A stretch of 64,000 bases of DNA from Armatimonadota bacterium (GTDB lineage: Bacteria; Armatimonadota; Zipacnadia; JAUWAU01): the NCBI GenBank assembly GCA_030601885.1, contig JAUWAU010000005.1, positions 124,001 to 188,000 on the forward strand, given 5' to 3'. Of the stretch, positions 42,455-51,200 are shown in pieces. The translations under genes and the position numbers were made by a program. Position 1 is the stretch's first letter. Every line of letters begins with the position of its first letter. The notes beneath the pieces are model-generated. The model saw only the letters and a list, made by a program, of their open reading frames with translations. It did not search any database and had not been told where the DNA came from.

Positions 42455-43536
42455 TGCATGTCTCCCTTCAGCATGCGCCCGGCCAGCACACCGGCGCTCC
42501 CCGCGGCCAGGAAGAACTCGCGGTCCTCGGCTACGCCTCTTCCCATCGTACGTGGCTCGATACCCAACTCGTCCAGCAGCCGCAGAGCCAGCTCGCCGTC
42601 GATCTCATGCAGCGCGTGCTTCGCGGCAATGCCGGATTGCCGAAGATCGTTCCAGATGGTCTGCCGAGCGTCTCCCTGCAGTACTGGCACCGCGACATCG
42701 GCTGGAGCCATGGCGACCGTGCCCAGAGCGGTCCGCGTATGGTGGCTGATCCCCCGGTGCCGCGGTCGCGGGTCGGCGAAGCTCACGCGCAGCACTGCCA
42801 CGGGCCTGCCGCCAAGACAATGGGCCGCGTTGATGGCCTCGCCCTGCTCAATTCCGGTGAAGCCATACGTCGTCCCCGTGCCAACGCCGCCGGGCCCCAT
42901 GAGCACGATGGCCGCATCCGCGCGCGCAGCCTGCTTCGCCACAACGAGGCCGCTGTGGAGCGTCACGGCTTCGTAGTCCCCGCCGAAGGCGTGGCCGCCC
43001 GTGATGGTGCTTTGCACGAGTCCTTTGGACCTCGCCGCCCGGACCGTGTCGCTCAGCGCCAGGGGCAGCGCGCCGGCGTCGGTCATGATGTACGCAACGC
43101 CCGCCTCAGGCGCCTCGGCCCGTATGCCGGCAGCTATTGGCGCCAGCATGCTGTGCAGCGAACCGGCCACCACGACCATGCCGTCAAGCCCGGCGAAGGC
43201 GGCGATGGCCTCCCGATGCGGCGACGCGCTCTCCTCGGCCGCCGGCACCTTCACCTGGCACGGCGTGTACCGCAGCTTCATGATGTGGCCGCCTTCGGAT
43301 ACATCCACCTCCGGACGGCTGAGGTTGGCCATAACGAAGTGCTCGCCGCCAGTGCCAAGGCCGAGGTGCACTGCCGTCGTGTTCAGCAGCACGTCGTCCC
43401 CCACCGCCGGCTCGCCGGTGAGGGCATCGAAGTTGACGGCGGCCTCGCTGCGCCCCTCCACATCGACGACCAAGCGCGTGAGACCGTCGCGCTGCTCTCG
43501 TATCGCCAGCACTTTTCCTCGGCGGGATCGGATCAT
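42451..43536 (-). CDS. DUF3866 family protein
   Basis: 361 residues. It begins MIRSRRGKVLAIREQRDG and contains NTTAVHLGLGTGGEHFVMAN and GHIMKLRYTPCQVKV, a Gly-rich core (MGPGGVGTGTTYGFTG) and HRGISHHTRTALG, all typical of DUF3866. The family is found in Firmicutes, Actinobacteria and relatives, and its function is unknown; some members are next to Nudix genes, as here. GGAGGG lies 11 bases upstream of the ATG. It starts a two-gene unit with the Nudix gene. Confidence 0.8.
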   Translation of the reverse strand: MIRSRRGKVLAIREQRDGLTRLVVDVEGRSEAAVNFDALTGEPAVGDDVLLNTTAVHLGLGTGGEHFVMANLSRPEVDVSEGGHIMKLRYTPCQVKVPAAEESASPHREAIAAFAGLDGMVVVAGSLHSMLAPIAAGIRAEAPEAGVAYIMTDAGALPLALSDTVRAARSKGLVQSTITGGHAFGGDYEAVTLHSGLVVAKQAARADAAIVLMGPGGVGTGTTYGFTGIEQGEAINAAHCLGGRPVAVLRVSFADPRPRHRGISHHTRTALGTVAMAPADVAVPVLQGDARQTIWNDLRQSGIAAKHALHEIDGELALRLLDELGIEPRTMGRGVAEDREFFLAAGSAGVLAGRMLKGDMQ

Positions 43537-43675
43537 GACGCAGGCATCCCTCCCCCTGGAGGGCCAACGGCTCCTGACGGCGAAGATGCCGCGCACGCAT
43601 GCCCGGAAGCTCTATTGGGACGTGCGGGGCAGACATATTCGGCGCACGCGCGCCAGAGGCCCCGAGAGGACTACC

Positions 43676-44425
43676 ATGAGCGAGTTGAGGTTCTTCGACT
43701 GCAACACACGCATTGGCCCATGGGTCGATCGCCGGCCGTGGCAATTTACCACAACCGAGGGGCTGCTTCAAGAGATGGACCGAGTGGGCATCGCCGAGGC
43801 GCTGGTGCACTCGGCCATTGCCAGCGACCACGCACCGGCTATGGGGAACCGGGAGCTGATGGAGCAGCTCGATGGTAACGCTCGGCTGCATCTCAGTTGG
43901 GTGCTCATGCCACATCACACCGGCGAGATGGAGCCACCCGATAAGCTCCTCCCAGCAATGCTGGAGCAGGGCGTGCGCGCGGCGCGGCTGTTTCCGAAGC
44001 GGCATCAGTTCCTGCTGATCGACGGCATCTGTGGCCCTCTGCTGGACGCGCTCGCCGCGCACAAGCTGCCGCTGTTCATTGAGATCGGAGAAACGAGTTG
44101 GAGCGAGATCGACACCATGCTGCAGGAACACCCGGGCCTGCAGCTCATCGTCCAGGAGGCGTTCTACCGCATCGACCGGTACATGTATCCGCTCATGGCG
44201 AAGTACCCCGGCCTTCATATCGAGACGGCCACGTACGTCGTGCACCGGGGCATCGAGGCCGTGTGCCGGCAGTTCGGCCCGGAGCGGCTCATCTTCGGCA
44301 CCGCAATGCCGATCCGCGAGCCGGGCGGGGCCATTGCGCCCATCATATACGCCCAGCTCAGTGACGACGACAAGCGACTCATCGCCGGGGACAACCTACG
44401 ACGCCTGCTCCAGGGAGTGTGTTAG
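43676..44425 (+). CDS. amidohydrolase-like protein lacking the HxH motif
   Basis: 249 residues of the amidohydrolase-2 type. The position of the HxH metal site is occupied by CNTRIG (FFDCNTRIGPW), while later parts of the barrel are kept (LIVQEAFYRIDR, RLIFGTAMPIREPGG, LIAGDNLRRLL). Without the two histidines it is probably not a metal-dependent hydrolase and may be a regulatory or structural partner. GAGAGGA precedes the ATG. The next gene starts immediately after its stop, so a complex with that intact paralogue is likely. Confidence 0.65.
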   Translation: MSELRFFDCNTRIGPWVDRRPWQFTTTEGLLQEMDRVGIAEALVHSAIASDHAPAMGNRELMEQLDGNARLHLSWVLMPHHTGEMEPPDKLLPAMLEQGVRAARLFPKRHQFLLIDGICGPLLDALAAHKLPLFIEIGETSWSEIDTMLQEHPGLQLIVQEAFYRIDRYMYPLMAKYPGLHIETATYVVHRGIEAVCRQFGPERLIFGTAMPIREPGGAIAPIIYAQLSDDDKRLIAGDNLRRLLQGVC

Positions 44426-45256
44426 ATGGACGCCGGGCGCAGCGCAGCAACCGACAAGTTCGCCGACGCCGTAGGCGCCGGACGGCCGATCAAAGACGAA
44501 CTGATCATCGACGCACACGCCCACATGGGCCTATGGTTCAACTTCCACATTCCGGCGAGCGATGCGGATGCCATGATCGAGTCCATGGACGCTATTGGCG
44601 TAGACATGTGCATCTGCAGCCCTCACCGGGCGATCGGGCCCGACTATCGTGCCGGGAACGAGGAGGTGATCGAAGCTGCCGATCGCTTTCCCGGTCGGAT
44701 CCTCCCCTACATCACCATGAATCCCTACTATCCGATATCGGAGACCGAAGCTGAAATCGAAAAGTGGCATTCACAGGGACGCATTGTCGGGTTCAAGATC
44801 CATCCGTCATTTGCCAAGTACGCCGCCGACGGCGATGGCTATCGGCCCGTGTGGGAGCATGCCGATGCGCATCAGCTCACGGTGTTGTCTCACTCCGCGG
44901 CGGGGTGCGAACATGGTTCCCCACCAAAGCTCGCGGAGCTGGCCAAGCGCTACCCGAGCAGCAATGTACTCGTGGCGCACTCGGCGAGCAGTTGGGACAT
45001 GATAGAGGCGGCGACTGAGGCGGCAAAAGCGCACGAGAACGTCTTTCTCGATCTGTGCGGCTCCCCGCTGCTGTTCGGCGCTTTGGAATCGATGGTGGAG
45101 TCCGTCGGGGCGGAGAGGATACTGTTCGGCACCGATCTCCCGTTCATCGACCCGCGCCCGGGCCTGGGCCGCGTCGCTTTCTCGCGACTCAGTGACGACG
45201 ACAAGCGCAAGATACTCGGACTGAACGCAAAGCGCATCTTCCGCATCGGGGATTGA
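44426..45256 (+). CDS. amidohydrolase (amidohydrolase-2 family)
   Basis: 276 residues. It has the metal-binding DAHAHMG after IKDELII, plus IVGFKIHPSF (FKIHP), LSHSA, VAHSASSWD and LFGTDLPF, so the metal site is complete, unlike its upstream neighbour. The substrate is unknown. The ATG directly abuts the previous stop, so translation is coupled. A good terminator follows at 45362. Confidence 0.8.
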   Translation: MDAGRSAATDKFADAVGAGRPIKDELIIDAHAHMGLWFNFHIPASDADAMIESMDAIGVDMCICSPHRAIGPDYRAGNEEVIEAADRFPGRILPYITMNPYYPISETEAEIEKWHSQGRIVGFKIHPSFAKYAADGDGYRPVWEHADAHQLTVLSHSAAGCEHGSPPKLAELAKRYPSSNVLVAHSASSWDMIEAATEAAKAHENVFLDLCGSPLLFGALESMVESVGAERILFGTDLPFIDPRPGLGRVAFSRLSDDDKRKILGLNAKRIFRIGD

Positions 45257-45361
45257 GCTGCGTCGGGGCCGGCGCGGCAGCGCCACCGATACGCCCTCCC
45301 CGCCGCGTCTGCCGATGCTCGCCGTCCTCCGGTCGATTCCTCGAACGCCATACATAAACGC

Positions 45362-45388
45362 CCGCCCGCAGCCGACGGCTGCGGGCGG
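45362..45388 (+). terminator. intrinsic terminator after the amidohydrolase pair
   Basis: Perfect 12-bp stem CCGCCCGCAGCC/GGCTGCGGGCGG with a three-base loop, then TCTGGTTTT. It lies between convergent genes, so it may stop transcripts from both sides. Confidence 0.75.
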
Positions 45389-45425
45389 TCTGGTTTTCAC
45401 ACATCGGATCAGTATGGGGTTGAGC

Positions 45426-46127
45426 CTAGTTCAGGCGCGCACGTACCTGGAGATCCTTGGGATGGGCGATGCGAACCCGCTTGCGCTCGATGTCGATGAT
45501 GCCTTCGTGCCGCATGTCGGTGAGCACGGTGGTGACGGTCTCCCTGGATGCGGCTACCATGTTGGCGATGTCCTGGTGTGTGAGGCGCAGGTCGATGGTA
45601 ATGCCATTGCTGCTCATGATGCCGTGCTCTTCGCCGAGTTTCAGCAGCGTGTGGGCGATCCTGGCCGGGACGTTTCGGAGTGCGAGATCCTCGATCTGTC
45701 CCGCGCGCCGCGACAGCGTGGCGCTCATCTCGTCAACGAGTCTGAGGGCTACGGAAGCGTGATCCTTCAGGAGCTCGGCGAAGTCGCAGGCTGTCAGCAC
45801 AGCGACCTTCGACGGCTCCATCGTCTCCGCCCACAGTCCCTGCGCGTCCTCGTTGTCAGAGAACCGGCCGAAGACATCGCCGCCCTGCAGCACCTCCACA
45901 GTGACCTCCCGGCCCTCCTCGGACATCTGGAACAGCTTCACCTTTCCCCGCAGCAGGAAGTACGTCGAATCGGCGTGTGACTCAGGCGAGAAAATGACGT
46001 GGCGCCGGTCCAGCTCCAAAACGGCGCTCCTCTGCCCGAGAACACGAAGCTCTTCATCGTGCAAACTCTCGAAAATGTCGATCTGTGCAAGCTCCTCCAA
46101 ATCGTCATCGGTCATTGTCCGTTCCAC
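45426..46127 (-). CDS. Crp/Fnr-family transcription regulator
   Basis: 233 residues. N-terminal cyclic-nucleotide-type sensor domain (FESLHDEELRVLGQ, STYFLLRGKVKLFQMSEEGR, VEVLQGGDVFG) and a C-terminal winged helix (LTHQDIANMVAASRETVTTVL, RHEGIIDIERKRVRI). No Fnr-type cysteine cluster at the N-terminus, so the ligand is unknown. The start is either the GTG at 46127 or the ATG at 46115. The candidate selenoprotein gene lies upstream on the same strand, with a terminator-like hairpin between. Confidence 0.9.
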   Translation of the reverse strand: MERTMTDDDLEELAQIDIFESLHDEELRVLGQRSAVLELDRRHVIFSPESHADSTYFLLRGKVKLFQMSEEGREVTVEVLQGGDVFGRFSDNEDAQGLWAETMEPSKVAVLTACDFAELLKDHASVALRLVDEMSATLSRRAGQIEDLALRNVPARIAHTLLKLGEEHGIMSSNGITIDLRLTHQDIANMVAASRETVTTVLTDMRHEGIIDIERKRVRIAHPKDLQVRARLN

Positions 46128-46340
46128 TTGTCCGGTTCACTCCCCTCTCTGTTATCTCCATGGCTGGACGAGAATCGATACGAATCCACCCTCGTTCTCT
46201 GCAATGAAATTACCTGGATTCGCAACGCGCGCCCAGACTGACGGCAAGAATTGTGGTTCGCCGCACAACAATGCGGAATTCGTGAGGTGCACCGTGCTTT
46301 CTGGCGCCCCGGCCCAGTGTCGTATTTCGCGACCATGGAA

Positions 46341-46372
46341 AAAGTATCGGCGCCTCGCCAACGCGAGACGCC
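46341..46372 (-). terminator. terminator for the thioredoxin-fold gene
   Basis: On the minus strand GGCGTCTCGC pairs with GCGAGGCGCC at nine of ten positions (46372-46349), followed after five bases by TTTTT. It lies 100 bases downstream of the stop at 46473 and upstream of the Crp/Fnr gene. Confidence 0.5.
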
Positions 46373-46472
46373 GAATGTGTGGCCGCTAACAATGATGTCG
46401 CGATTTACGACATGCCGTCGGTTTTCACGACGCCCAAAGGCAACTGTGCCGCCCCTGCGGCGCCTCCTGTGC

Positions 46473-47027
46473 CTATGTGTCTACATCAATTATCATCTTC
46501 GCCGCTGCCCCCAGGACCGCTTTGATGTCCTCGGGCCGCGCTTGCTGCAGGGCGAAATTAGCGGTGACCTTCTTGTTGGTGTACACCAGCACGGTGTGGG
46601 CCACCTTGGGGTTGAGCTTATACTTCTGCGCGGTCTGCCCGGCAGGCCCATCGGCGAAGAAGGTCAGAGGGATTGCCAGCTTCTCCTTGGCGGCGAGGCT
46701 CTTGACCTGCTCCTGAAGCTTCTCACGCTCGCCCACCACCACGACAAAGCCTTTCATTCCCTTGTGCGTCGCAATGAACTTGTCTGATGCCTTGACCAAA
46801 CTGGTCAAGTTGCCATCCAGCTTCCTGGTGAAGATCAGGATGGATGGCGCGTTGGCGTTCACTCACACATAGCAGAGCTGCTTACCTTTGTTCGGGCCCG
46901 TGATATCCAGCACCTGGAACGGGGGACAGCGCTCCCCAACTTGCAGGCCCGACTTGACTGCCTCTGCTGCGATGACAACGGCGGACGGCAGCAGAAGTAC
47001 CCCGCATAGTACAGCACTAACTCTCAT
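46473..47027 (-). CDS. thioredoxin-fold protein with in-frame UGA; candidate selenoprotein
   Basis: The reading frame from the ATG at 47027 to the TAG at 46473 is continuous except for one TGA (46865-46863, residue 55 of 184). Residues 1-21 form a signal peptide. The sequence then reads VGERCPPFQVLDITGPNKGKQLCYV, TGA, VNANAPSILIFTRKLDGN. Relatives in Planctomycetes and similar bacteria have Cys-x-x-Cys at this point (LCYxC), so the TGA sits at the second Cys: C52-x-x-U55. The part after the TGA keeps the fold (GFVVVVGEREKLQEQVKSL, LTFFADGP, KVAHTVLVYTNKKV). AGGAGG precedes the start. TGA is used as a stop elsewhere here, so general recoding is excluded; the alternative is a nonsense mutation. 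Confidence 0.7.
46812..46848 (-). promoter_or_regulatory. candidate SECIS stem-loop
   Basis: In the mRNA, 14 bases after the UGA begins a stem GCCATCCA/TGGATGGC (8 perfect pairs), continuing as TCCTG/CAGGA with a three-base bulge and an apical loop of about eight bases (ATCTTCAC). The loop begins about 27 bases after the UGA, inside the 16-37 window typical of bacterial SECIS elements. If the closing G-C pair opens, a G leads the loop, as the bacterial consensus requires. A second hairpin, CTTGACCA/TGGTCAAG (46791-46809), follows immediately. Confidence 0.5.
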
Positions 47028-47160
47028 TGAGAGCCCTCCTTTTGTACCTGCATTCTTCTGCAAATAGCCGGTGCACTCCTTCTTCATTGCTGGGGTATCT
47101 CCAACCAGATATGCACGCAACCCGCTCGAATGGCTGTGGTCTGCATCACGCCAGGCTGTC

Positions 47161-47586
47161 TCAGAATCCCAGTGCCCGCCCAAGCATCCTCCTCAGCGCT
47201 CTCCAGAAGCCCTCCCTCATCGTGAGTACAAGCCGGGGGCAGTCAAGCGTGATGTGAAAGGAATTCAGCCAATTGCGCCCAGCGATGACCTCATCGCCCA
47301 AGGCAGCGACCTCGACCACCTCGCAATGGCCATCAAGTTCGAGCTCCACCAAGTAGGTGGGGAGGGGGCCGATGCGAGCCCCCTCGATCGGGCGAATGTA
47401 TACCTCGCGAAACGGCAGCGCCCCGAGGGCCGGCGGCACACCAGAGGGCACAATCGTGATGTCGGCGCCGGTGTCCAGGAGAGCCGTGACTGGGCAAGGC
47501 TTGGGCTGCCGCGCCCATGGGCGTCGTAGCGTGACAGGTACGACAGGCGCAGGCGGCCTCCAACGCTGATCGTAGCTACATCTCAC
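47161..47586 (-). CDS. retropepsin-like aspartic protease
   Basis: 141 residues. The single catalytic motif is LLDTGADITIVPS, followed by a beta-rich fold (VYIRPIEGARIG, DEVIAGRNWLNSF). Such clan-AA proteases act as homodimers with one Asp from each subunit. The GTG at 47586 has GAGGAGG seven bases upstream and overlaps the end of the DUF5678 gene. This gene pair is a recurring unit in several uncultured lineages; the partner may be the protease's substrate or regulator. Confidence 0.75.
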   Translation of the reverse strand: MRCSYDQRWRPPAPVVPVTLRRPWARQPKPCPVTALLDTGADITIVPSGVPPALGALPFREVYIRPIEGARIGPLPTYLVELELDGHCEVVEVAALGDEVIAGRNWLNSFHITLDCPRLVLTMREGFWRALRRMLGRALGF

Positions 47587-48043
47587 GTCCCGCCTCCTCC
47601 ACTCGCGGCGATGGCCCACGGACCACCGGCAGCCTCTCTTCTACGAGCCCGACGTAGAGCGGCACGTAGCCGAGCTTCGCATACGCCTCTTCGGCCACCT
47701 CGGTCCCGCTGTTCCCTATCACGGCCACCTCGCCCCGGTACACTGCAACGTATTTCCCTCGATGCGTCCGCATGAGCTCGGGTTTGAGCCGGTTGAAGGC
47801 TTCCCTCTCCCTCACAAACGCAGCATCCACGGCGCCAGCCATGGGTGGAGCGGCCGCCCCTGGTGCTGCGACGGCTTCCGATGGCTGGAGCGCCTCCTGC
47901 CCGTCGCCAGTCACAGGGACCGGGGACCAGCCCATTGGCACCGTCCTCTGCCGGGCCGGCGTCGAGATCGCCGAGCGCGCCAGGAGCGCGACGCACACCG
48001 CCAGCACGAGATTCATGGCCAAGAGCACGGATGCTGTTACCAT
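47576..48043 (-). CDS. DUF5678-like protein, membrane-anchored
   Basis: 155 residues. An N-terminal helix (TASVLLAMNLVLAVCVALLA) anchors it; an Ala/Pro linker follows, then a DUF5678-like domain (HRGKYVAVYRGEVAVIGNSG, EEAYAKLGYVPLYVGLV). The ATG is at 48043. It overlaps the retropepsin gene by 11 bases, so the two are co-translated. Confidence 0.7.
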   Translation of the reverse strand: MVTASVLLAMNLVLAVCVALLARSAISTPARQRTVPMGWSPVPVTGDGQEALQPSEAVAAPGAAAPPMAGAVDAAFVREREAFNRLKPELMRTHRGKYVAVYRGEVAVIGNSGTEVAEEAYAKLGYVPLYVGLVEERLPVVRGPSPRVEEAGREM

Positions 48044-48067
48044 GGTGCTTCCCCACCCTGCGATGGC

Positions 48068-48619
48068 CTACGGCCCTAGAGGGCTGACGGCCACATGCTG
48101 CGACAGAAGCTCGGCGCCATGCCACTCCAGGTAAACCGCGAGCGCCCATCCGCAAAGCACGGCCGCAGCCATAAGTAGCCGCAACTGCACGCACCGCAGG
48201 CGGTAGCTGAAATGATCGAGGCGATAGGCTGGTGTAGCATAGCTCGTGCTCCTCACCCGCAACACGGCGAGAGCAGCCAGCGCCCAGCAGACCGCCAGGA
48301 ATAGGAGCAGATGGATGAGCCCCGCCATCGCGTACAGGACGGCAGGTTGGCCCGACAAGAGCTGCCGGGCTGGCCCAGGGCTAGCAGACAAGGCCCGCGA
48401 CAGGCCAAAGATATCATACGCCATGAGCCCGAAGGCAAACAAGACTGCTGCCCTCTCAGACCAGCCTTGCGGCTGATACGCGGGGGGCGCTTCGGGTGCC
48501 AAAGCCGTCAGGATGTGGCGGTGGTAGGTGTCCACACCGACCCTAATAGTGACTGCCAACCCGACCATGGCCACGGCGAGCGCTAGCGGCGCTCCGAAGC
48601 TGGATGTAATGGCACTCAC
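48068..48619 (-). CDS. four-helix membrane protein of unknown function
   Basis: About 183 residues with four hydrophobic segments: APLALAVAMVGLAVTIRV, AAVLFAFGLMAYDIFGL, AVLYAMAGLIHLLLFLAVC and LRLLMAAAVLCGWALAVYL. No family recognised. The GTG at 48619 follows GGAGAGTGGAGGG. It lies 24 bp upstream of the DUF5678 gene, so it is probably the first gene of that operon. Confidence 0.6.
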   Translation of the reverse strand: MSAITSSFGAPLALAVAMVGLAVTIRVGVDTYHRHILTALAPEAPPAYQPQGWSERAAVLFAFGLMAYDIFGLSRALSASPGPARQLLSGQPAVLYAMAGLIHLLLFLAVCWALAALAVLRVRSTSYATPAYRLDHFSYRLRCVQLRLLMAAAVLCGWALAVYLEWHGAELLSQHVAVSPLGP

Positions 48620-48802
48620 CCCTCCACTCTCCGAGTGCGAACACGCGCGTACAAGGAAGCGTCCCCCGGCCGTCCTCCCTGCGGCAGGTCCATGATAGCG
48701 GTCCCGGCGGCCGCCGTCAACAGTGTAGGCCGAAGCGGGTATCGAACGCCACCGTGGGCGCACCCGGCCCCCCTGCACCGACAGAGCGAATCCCGACGCC
48801 GC

Positions 48803-49936
48803 CTACAGCCACAGCAGCACCACGGCGGCCGCGACCATGAGCAGGCCGCTCAGGCCAAATGGGCCGTTGACGCTGCGCTCGAAAATGGCACCCGCTATCA
48901 TCGGCCCGATGACCCAGCCCAGCGATGCGATGGCCAACGACTTGCTGACATCGCGACCTCGAACACCGTTGCGCGAATACTGCTGCATGAGGGTGCTCTG
49001 GACGGGGATCCATATCCCGGCCCCGACCAGGTCGTGCGTGAGCCACACCGCGGTGGCGAGCAGGAAGTTCGGGATGAAGGCCGACACGATCAGCGCGAGG
49101 CCCTCGATGGTGAGGAACGTGATATAGACGGCCTTGAGATGGCGCTTCACCACCCAGCCGACGATGAGCAGCGGGACGGCGGCAGTGACTCGGTGCAGCA
49201 TCATGATGATGCCCACAGTAGATTCCGGGACGCCGAACTTGCGTTTGAAGAAGAGCTGCATCACAAAGCAATGACTGATGGCCAGGCCGACGGTGAAGAT
49301 GAAGCCGGCAATAGTCATGAGCCGAAGCTTCGGCGAGAGATCGAGCCCGAACAGCTCACCCAGCGATGCAGCCCTGTCTCGGCGGCGCCGGACGGGAGGC
49401 GAGCGGTAGAGTGCGACGAAGGCACAGAAAGCGACAAAGAAGACAGCGGCGGCAATGCGCAAGGGCGCGGCATGGCCGCGGCGCGTCAGGATGGCGCCAG
49501 ACACGAGTGCAGCGCATCCCTCCGCCAGGTATTGTGAGCCCTGCGTCTTGCCCACGTAGTCCAGGTACCTCTCGACGCTCTCCTCGTACAACACGAGCTG
49601 ATGCATGCTCTGGAACGTTTGGTAGGAGGCGTCGCGAAGACTCTTGAGGCCCATTTGGGCGACAATGCTGGGCGCCAGCGGGGTGGCGAACGTCAGCCCG
49701 GCCCCCAGCGCCAACGCCGCCCCATAGAAGGCCTTGCGCCCGAAGCGGTCCGACAATTCGCCCACATAGACGCGGACGAAGAACATGGCGATGCCGGCCA
49801 CGGAGAATATGTGGCCCATGCTGGCAAAGGAGATGCCCCAATGGCTCAACAGAAAGGGCAGCACAAAATCATATATGCCGAGGCCAAGGCCGAAGAGGGC
49901 GGCCACAGCCATCAGGAGAGGAAAGTGTTTGGTCAT
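48803..49936 (-). CDS. major facilitator superfamily transporter
   Basis: 377 residues with about eleven to twelve helices. The MFS signature between helices 2 and 3 is VGELSDRFGRKAFYG. A hydrophilic central loop (YRSPPVRRRRDRA) separates the halves. The second half repeats the pattern (VGWVVKRHLKAVYI). The substrate cannot be told. The C-terminus ends abruptly in LLWL, slightly short for the family. The methyltransferase gene precedes it on the same strand. Confidence 0.85.
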   Translation of the reverse strand: MTKHFPLLMAVAALFGLGLGIYDFVLPFLLSHWGISFASMGHIFSVAGIAMFFVRVYVGELSDRFGRKAFYGAALALGAGLTFATPLAPSIVAQMGLKSLRDASYQTFQSMHQLVLYEESVERYLDYVGKTQGSQYLAEGCAALVSGAILTRRGHAAPLRIAAAVFFVAFCAFVALYRSPPVRRRRDRAASLGELFGLDLSPKLRLMTIAGFIFTVGLAISHCFVMQLFFKRKFGVPESTVGIIMMLHRVTAAVPLLIVGWVVKRHLKAVYITFLTIEGLALIVSAFIPNFLLATAVWLTHDLVGAGIWIPVQSTLMQQYSRNGVRGRDVSKSLAIASLGWVIGPMIAGAIFERSVNGPFGLSGLLMVAAAVVLLWL

Positions 49937-49985
49937 TGCGGGATGTATGGCGACGAGATCAGAGTCTGCTGATGCGACAACTCCC

Positions 49986-50810
49986 TCATGCGGGGAGGCG
50001 CGCGACGTAGTAGGCGCGCGTGGAGCGCCATGTCGGCCGCTTGAACTTTAGAGCATCGTACACTCCGGTTACTTCGAACCCGGCTGCGCGCAGGCCCGCT
50101 GTCACTTCGCGGCTTCCATAGGCTCGTTGGCGGTGCACCTCGCGGAACGTGCGCTCGCAATCCCCATCTCGCCAGACGAAGTGCATGTGCACCGTGCATA
50201 TCTTCGTGTGGCGATCGTACGAACTACGCCAATCGTACGTCAGCCGTGCGCCTTGGCCCAGGTTGTTCTGCGTGAAAAAATTCTTCCTGAACGCCCGCTC
50301 AGTGTTGAGGTCGAAAATGAACACGCCTCGCGGTTGCAGACACGCCGCCACGCTCCGGAAGCAATTCCGGAGGCGCTCCGGCTCCAGGATGTAGTTGAGA
50401 CTGTCGTACAGACAGACGACGAGGTCGAAATGACGCTGAAAGCCCAGGGCACTCGCGTCCTGCACGCACACGGGGACGTGCAGCTCGCGAGCCGCTGCCC
50501 GAGTGGCAGCCACTCGTGCCATGGGAAAGCAGATGTCGGTTCCCACAACACGACAGCCGTGCCGAGCCAAGTTGAAGCCTACACGCCCGGTGCCGCACGC
50601 GAGATCGAGCACGTGCCGCGGGCGGTGCCCGAGGCGCCGGACCAGCTCCTGGACGTAATCCGTCCAGCGCCGGTACGGTACGTTGCGCATGAGGATATCG
50701 TAGTACGGAGCGACGAGGGTGAACTGCGGAGCCGCTTCGCGGCCTTCCACTTGCTTTCGACCATCAGGCGCAGAGCTGGGCGGGCGGTGCAGGAGAGCCT
50801 CCGGGCACAA
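49986..50810 (-). CDS. class I SAM-dependent methyltransferase
   Basis: Up to 274 residues. Motif I is VLDLACGTGRVGFNLA, with VVGTDICFPMA as motif II and FDLVVCLYDSLNYILEP as motif III-IV; FDLNTERAFRKNF follows, as in small-molecule methyltransferases. The target is unknown. The start is uncertain: the ATG at 50810 gives an odd first 20 residues, and a GTG near 50750 (VEGREAAPQF) may be the real one. Confidence 0.8.
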   Translation of the reverse strand: MCPEALLHRPPSSAPDGRKQVEGREAAPQFTLVAPYYDILMRNVPYRRWTDYVQELVRRLGHRPRHVLDLACGTGRVGFNLARHGCRVVGTDICFPMARVAATRAAARELHVPVCVQDASALGFQRHFDLVVCLYDSLNYILEPERLRNCFRSVAACLQPRGVFIFDLNTERAFRKNFFTQNNLGQGARLTYDWRSSYDRHTKICTVHMHFVWRDGDCERTFREVHRQRAYGSREVTAGLRAAGFEVTGVYDALKFKRPTWRSTRAYYVARLPA

Positions 50811-50897
50811 GCGGGCCGCTATGTAGGCGAGGGCTCGATGCGGACGCGAAGCCGCATCGTCGCCTCCAGAGGCGGCCGCGCGCGGTGTGCAACGCAG

Positions 50898-51200
50898 TTA
50901 TTCTTCCTCTTCCTCTGAGGCGTCTTCAAGGGCCGACAAGGCAGCCTCGATATAGCCATTGGCCTCCTCCAACGCTGCCTCCGCATCCACCAGCATGGAC
51001 TCGGCGTTCTCGAGCGATTCGGCAATGTCGCGTTCTACATCGTCATCCTCAGCGTCGATGGACGACTCGCTGCCTATGCCTCGACGGATGGCCTCGCTGA
51101 AGCCCTCGAGCAACTCCTGCAACCGTGTGAGGCGCTGCAAGGTTGTGGTGATCCCTGATCGGAGCTGGTTACCAAGGTCTGCGATTGTGGCTGGCGCCAT
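50898..51200 (-). CDS. acidic helical protein of unknown function
   Basis: 100 residues (MAPATIADLGNQL...). Composition is strongly acidic and helical, ending in a run of Glu (ASEEEEE), with EEANGYIEAALSALEDA suggesting a coiled coil. GGAGGG lies nine bases upstream of the ATG at 51200. No family recognised. It precedes the methyltransferase gene. Confidence 0.55.
   Translation of the reverse strand: MAPATIADLGNQLRSGITTTLQRLTRLQELLEGFSEAIRRGIGSESSIDAEDDDVERDIAESLENAESMLVDAEAALEEANGYIEAALSALEDASEEEEE

Noticed and set aside
42106..43878. 590-codon plus-strand frame across the Nudix and DUF3866 genes
   Set aside because: It overlaps two well-supported minus-strand genes, and its translation is low-complexity and Arg/Pro-rich.
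46863..46865. TGA as a general Trp or Gly codon
   Set aside because: Several well-defined genes end in TGA, and prfB uses TGA in its frameshift site, so the normal code holds.
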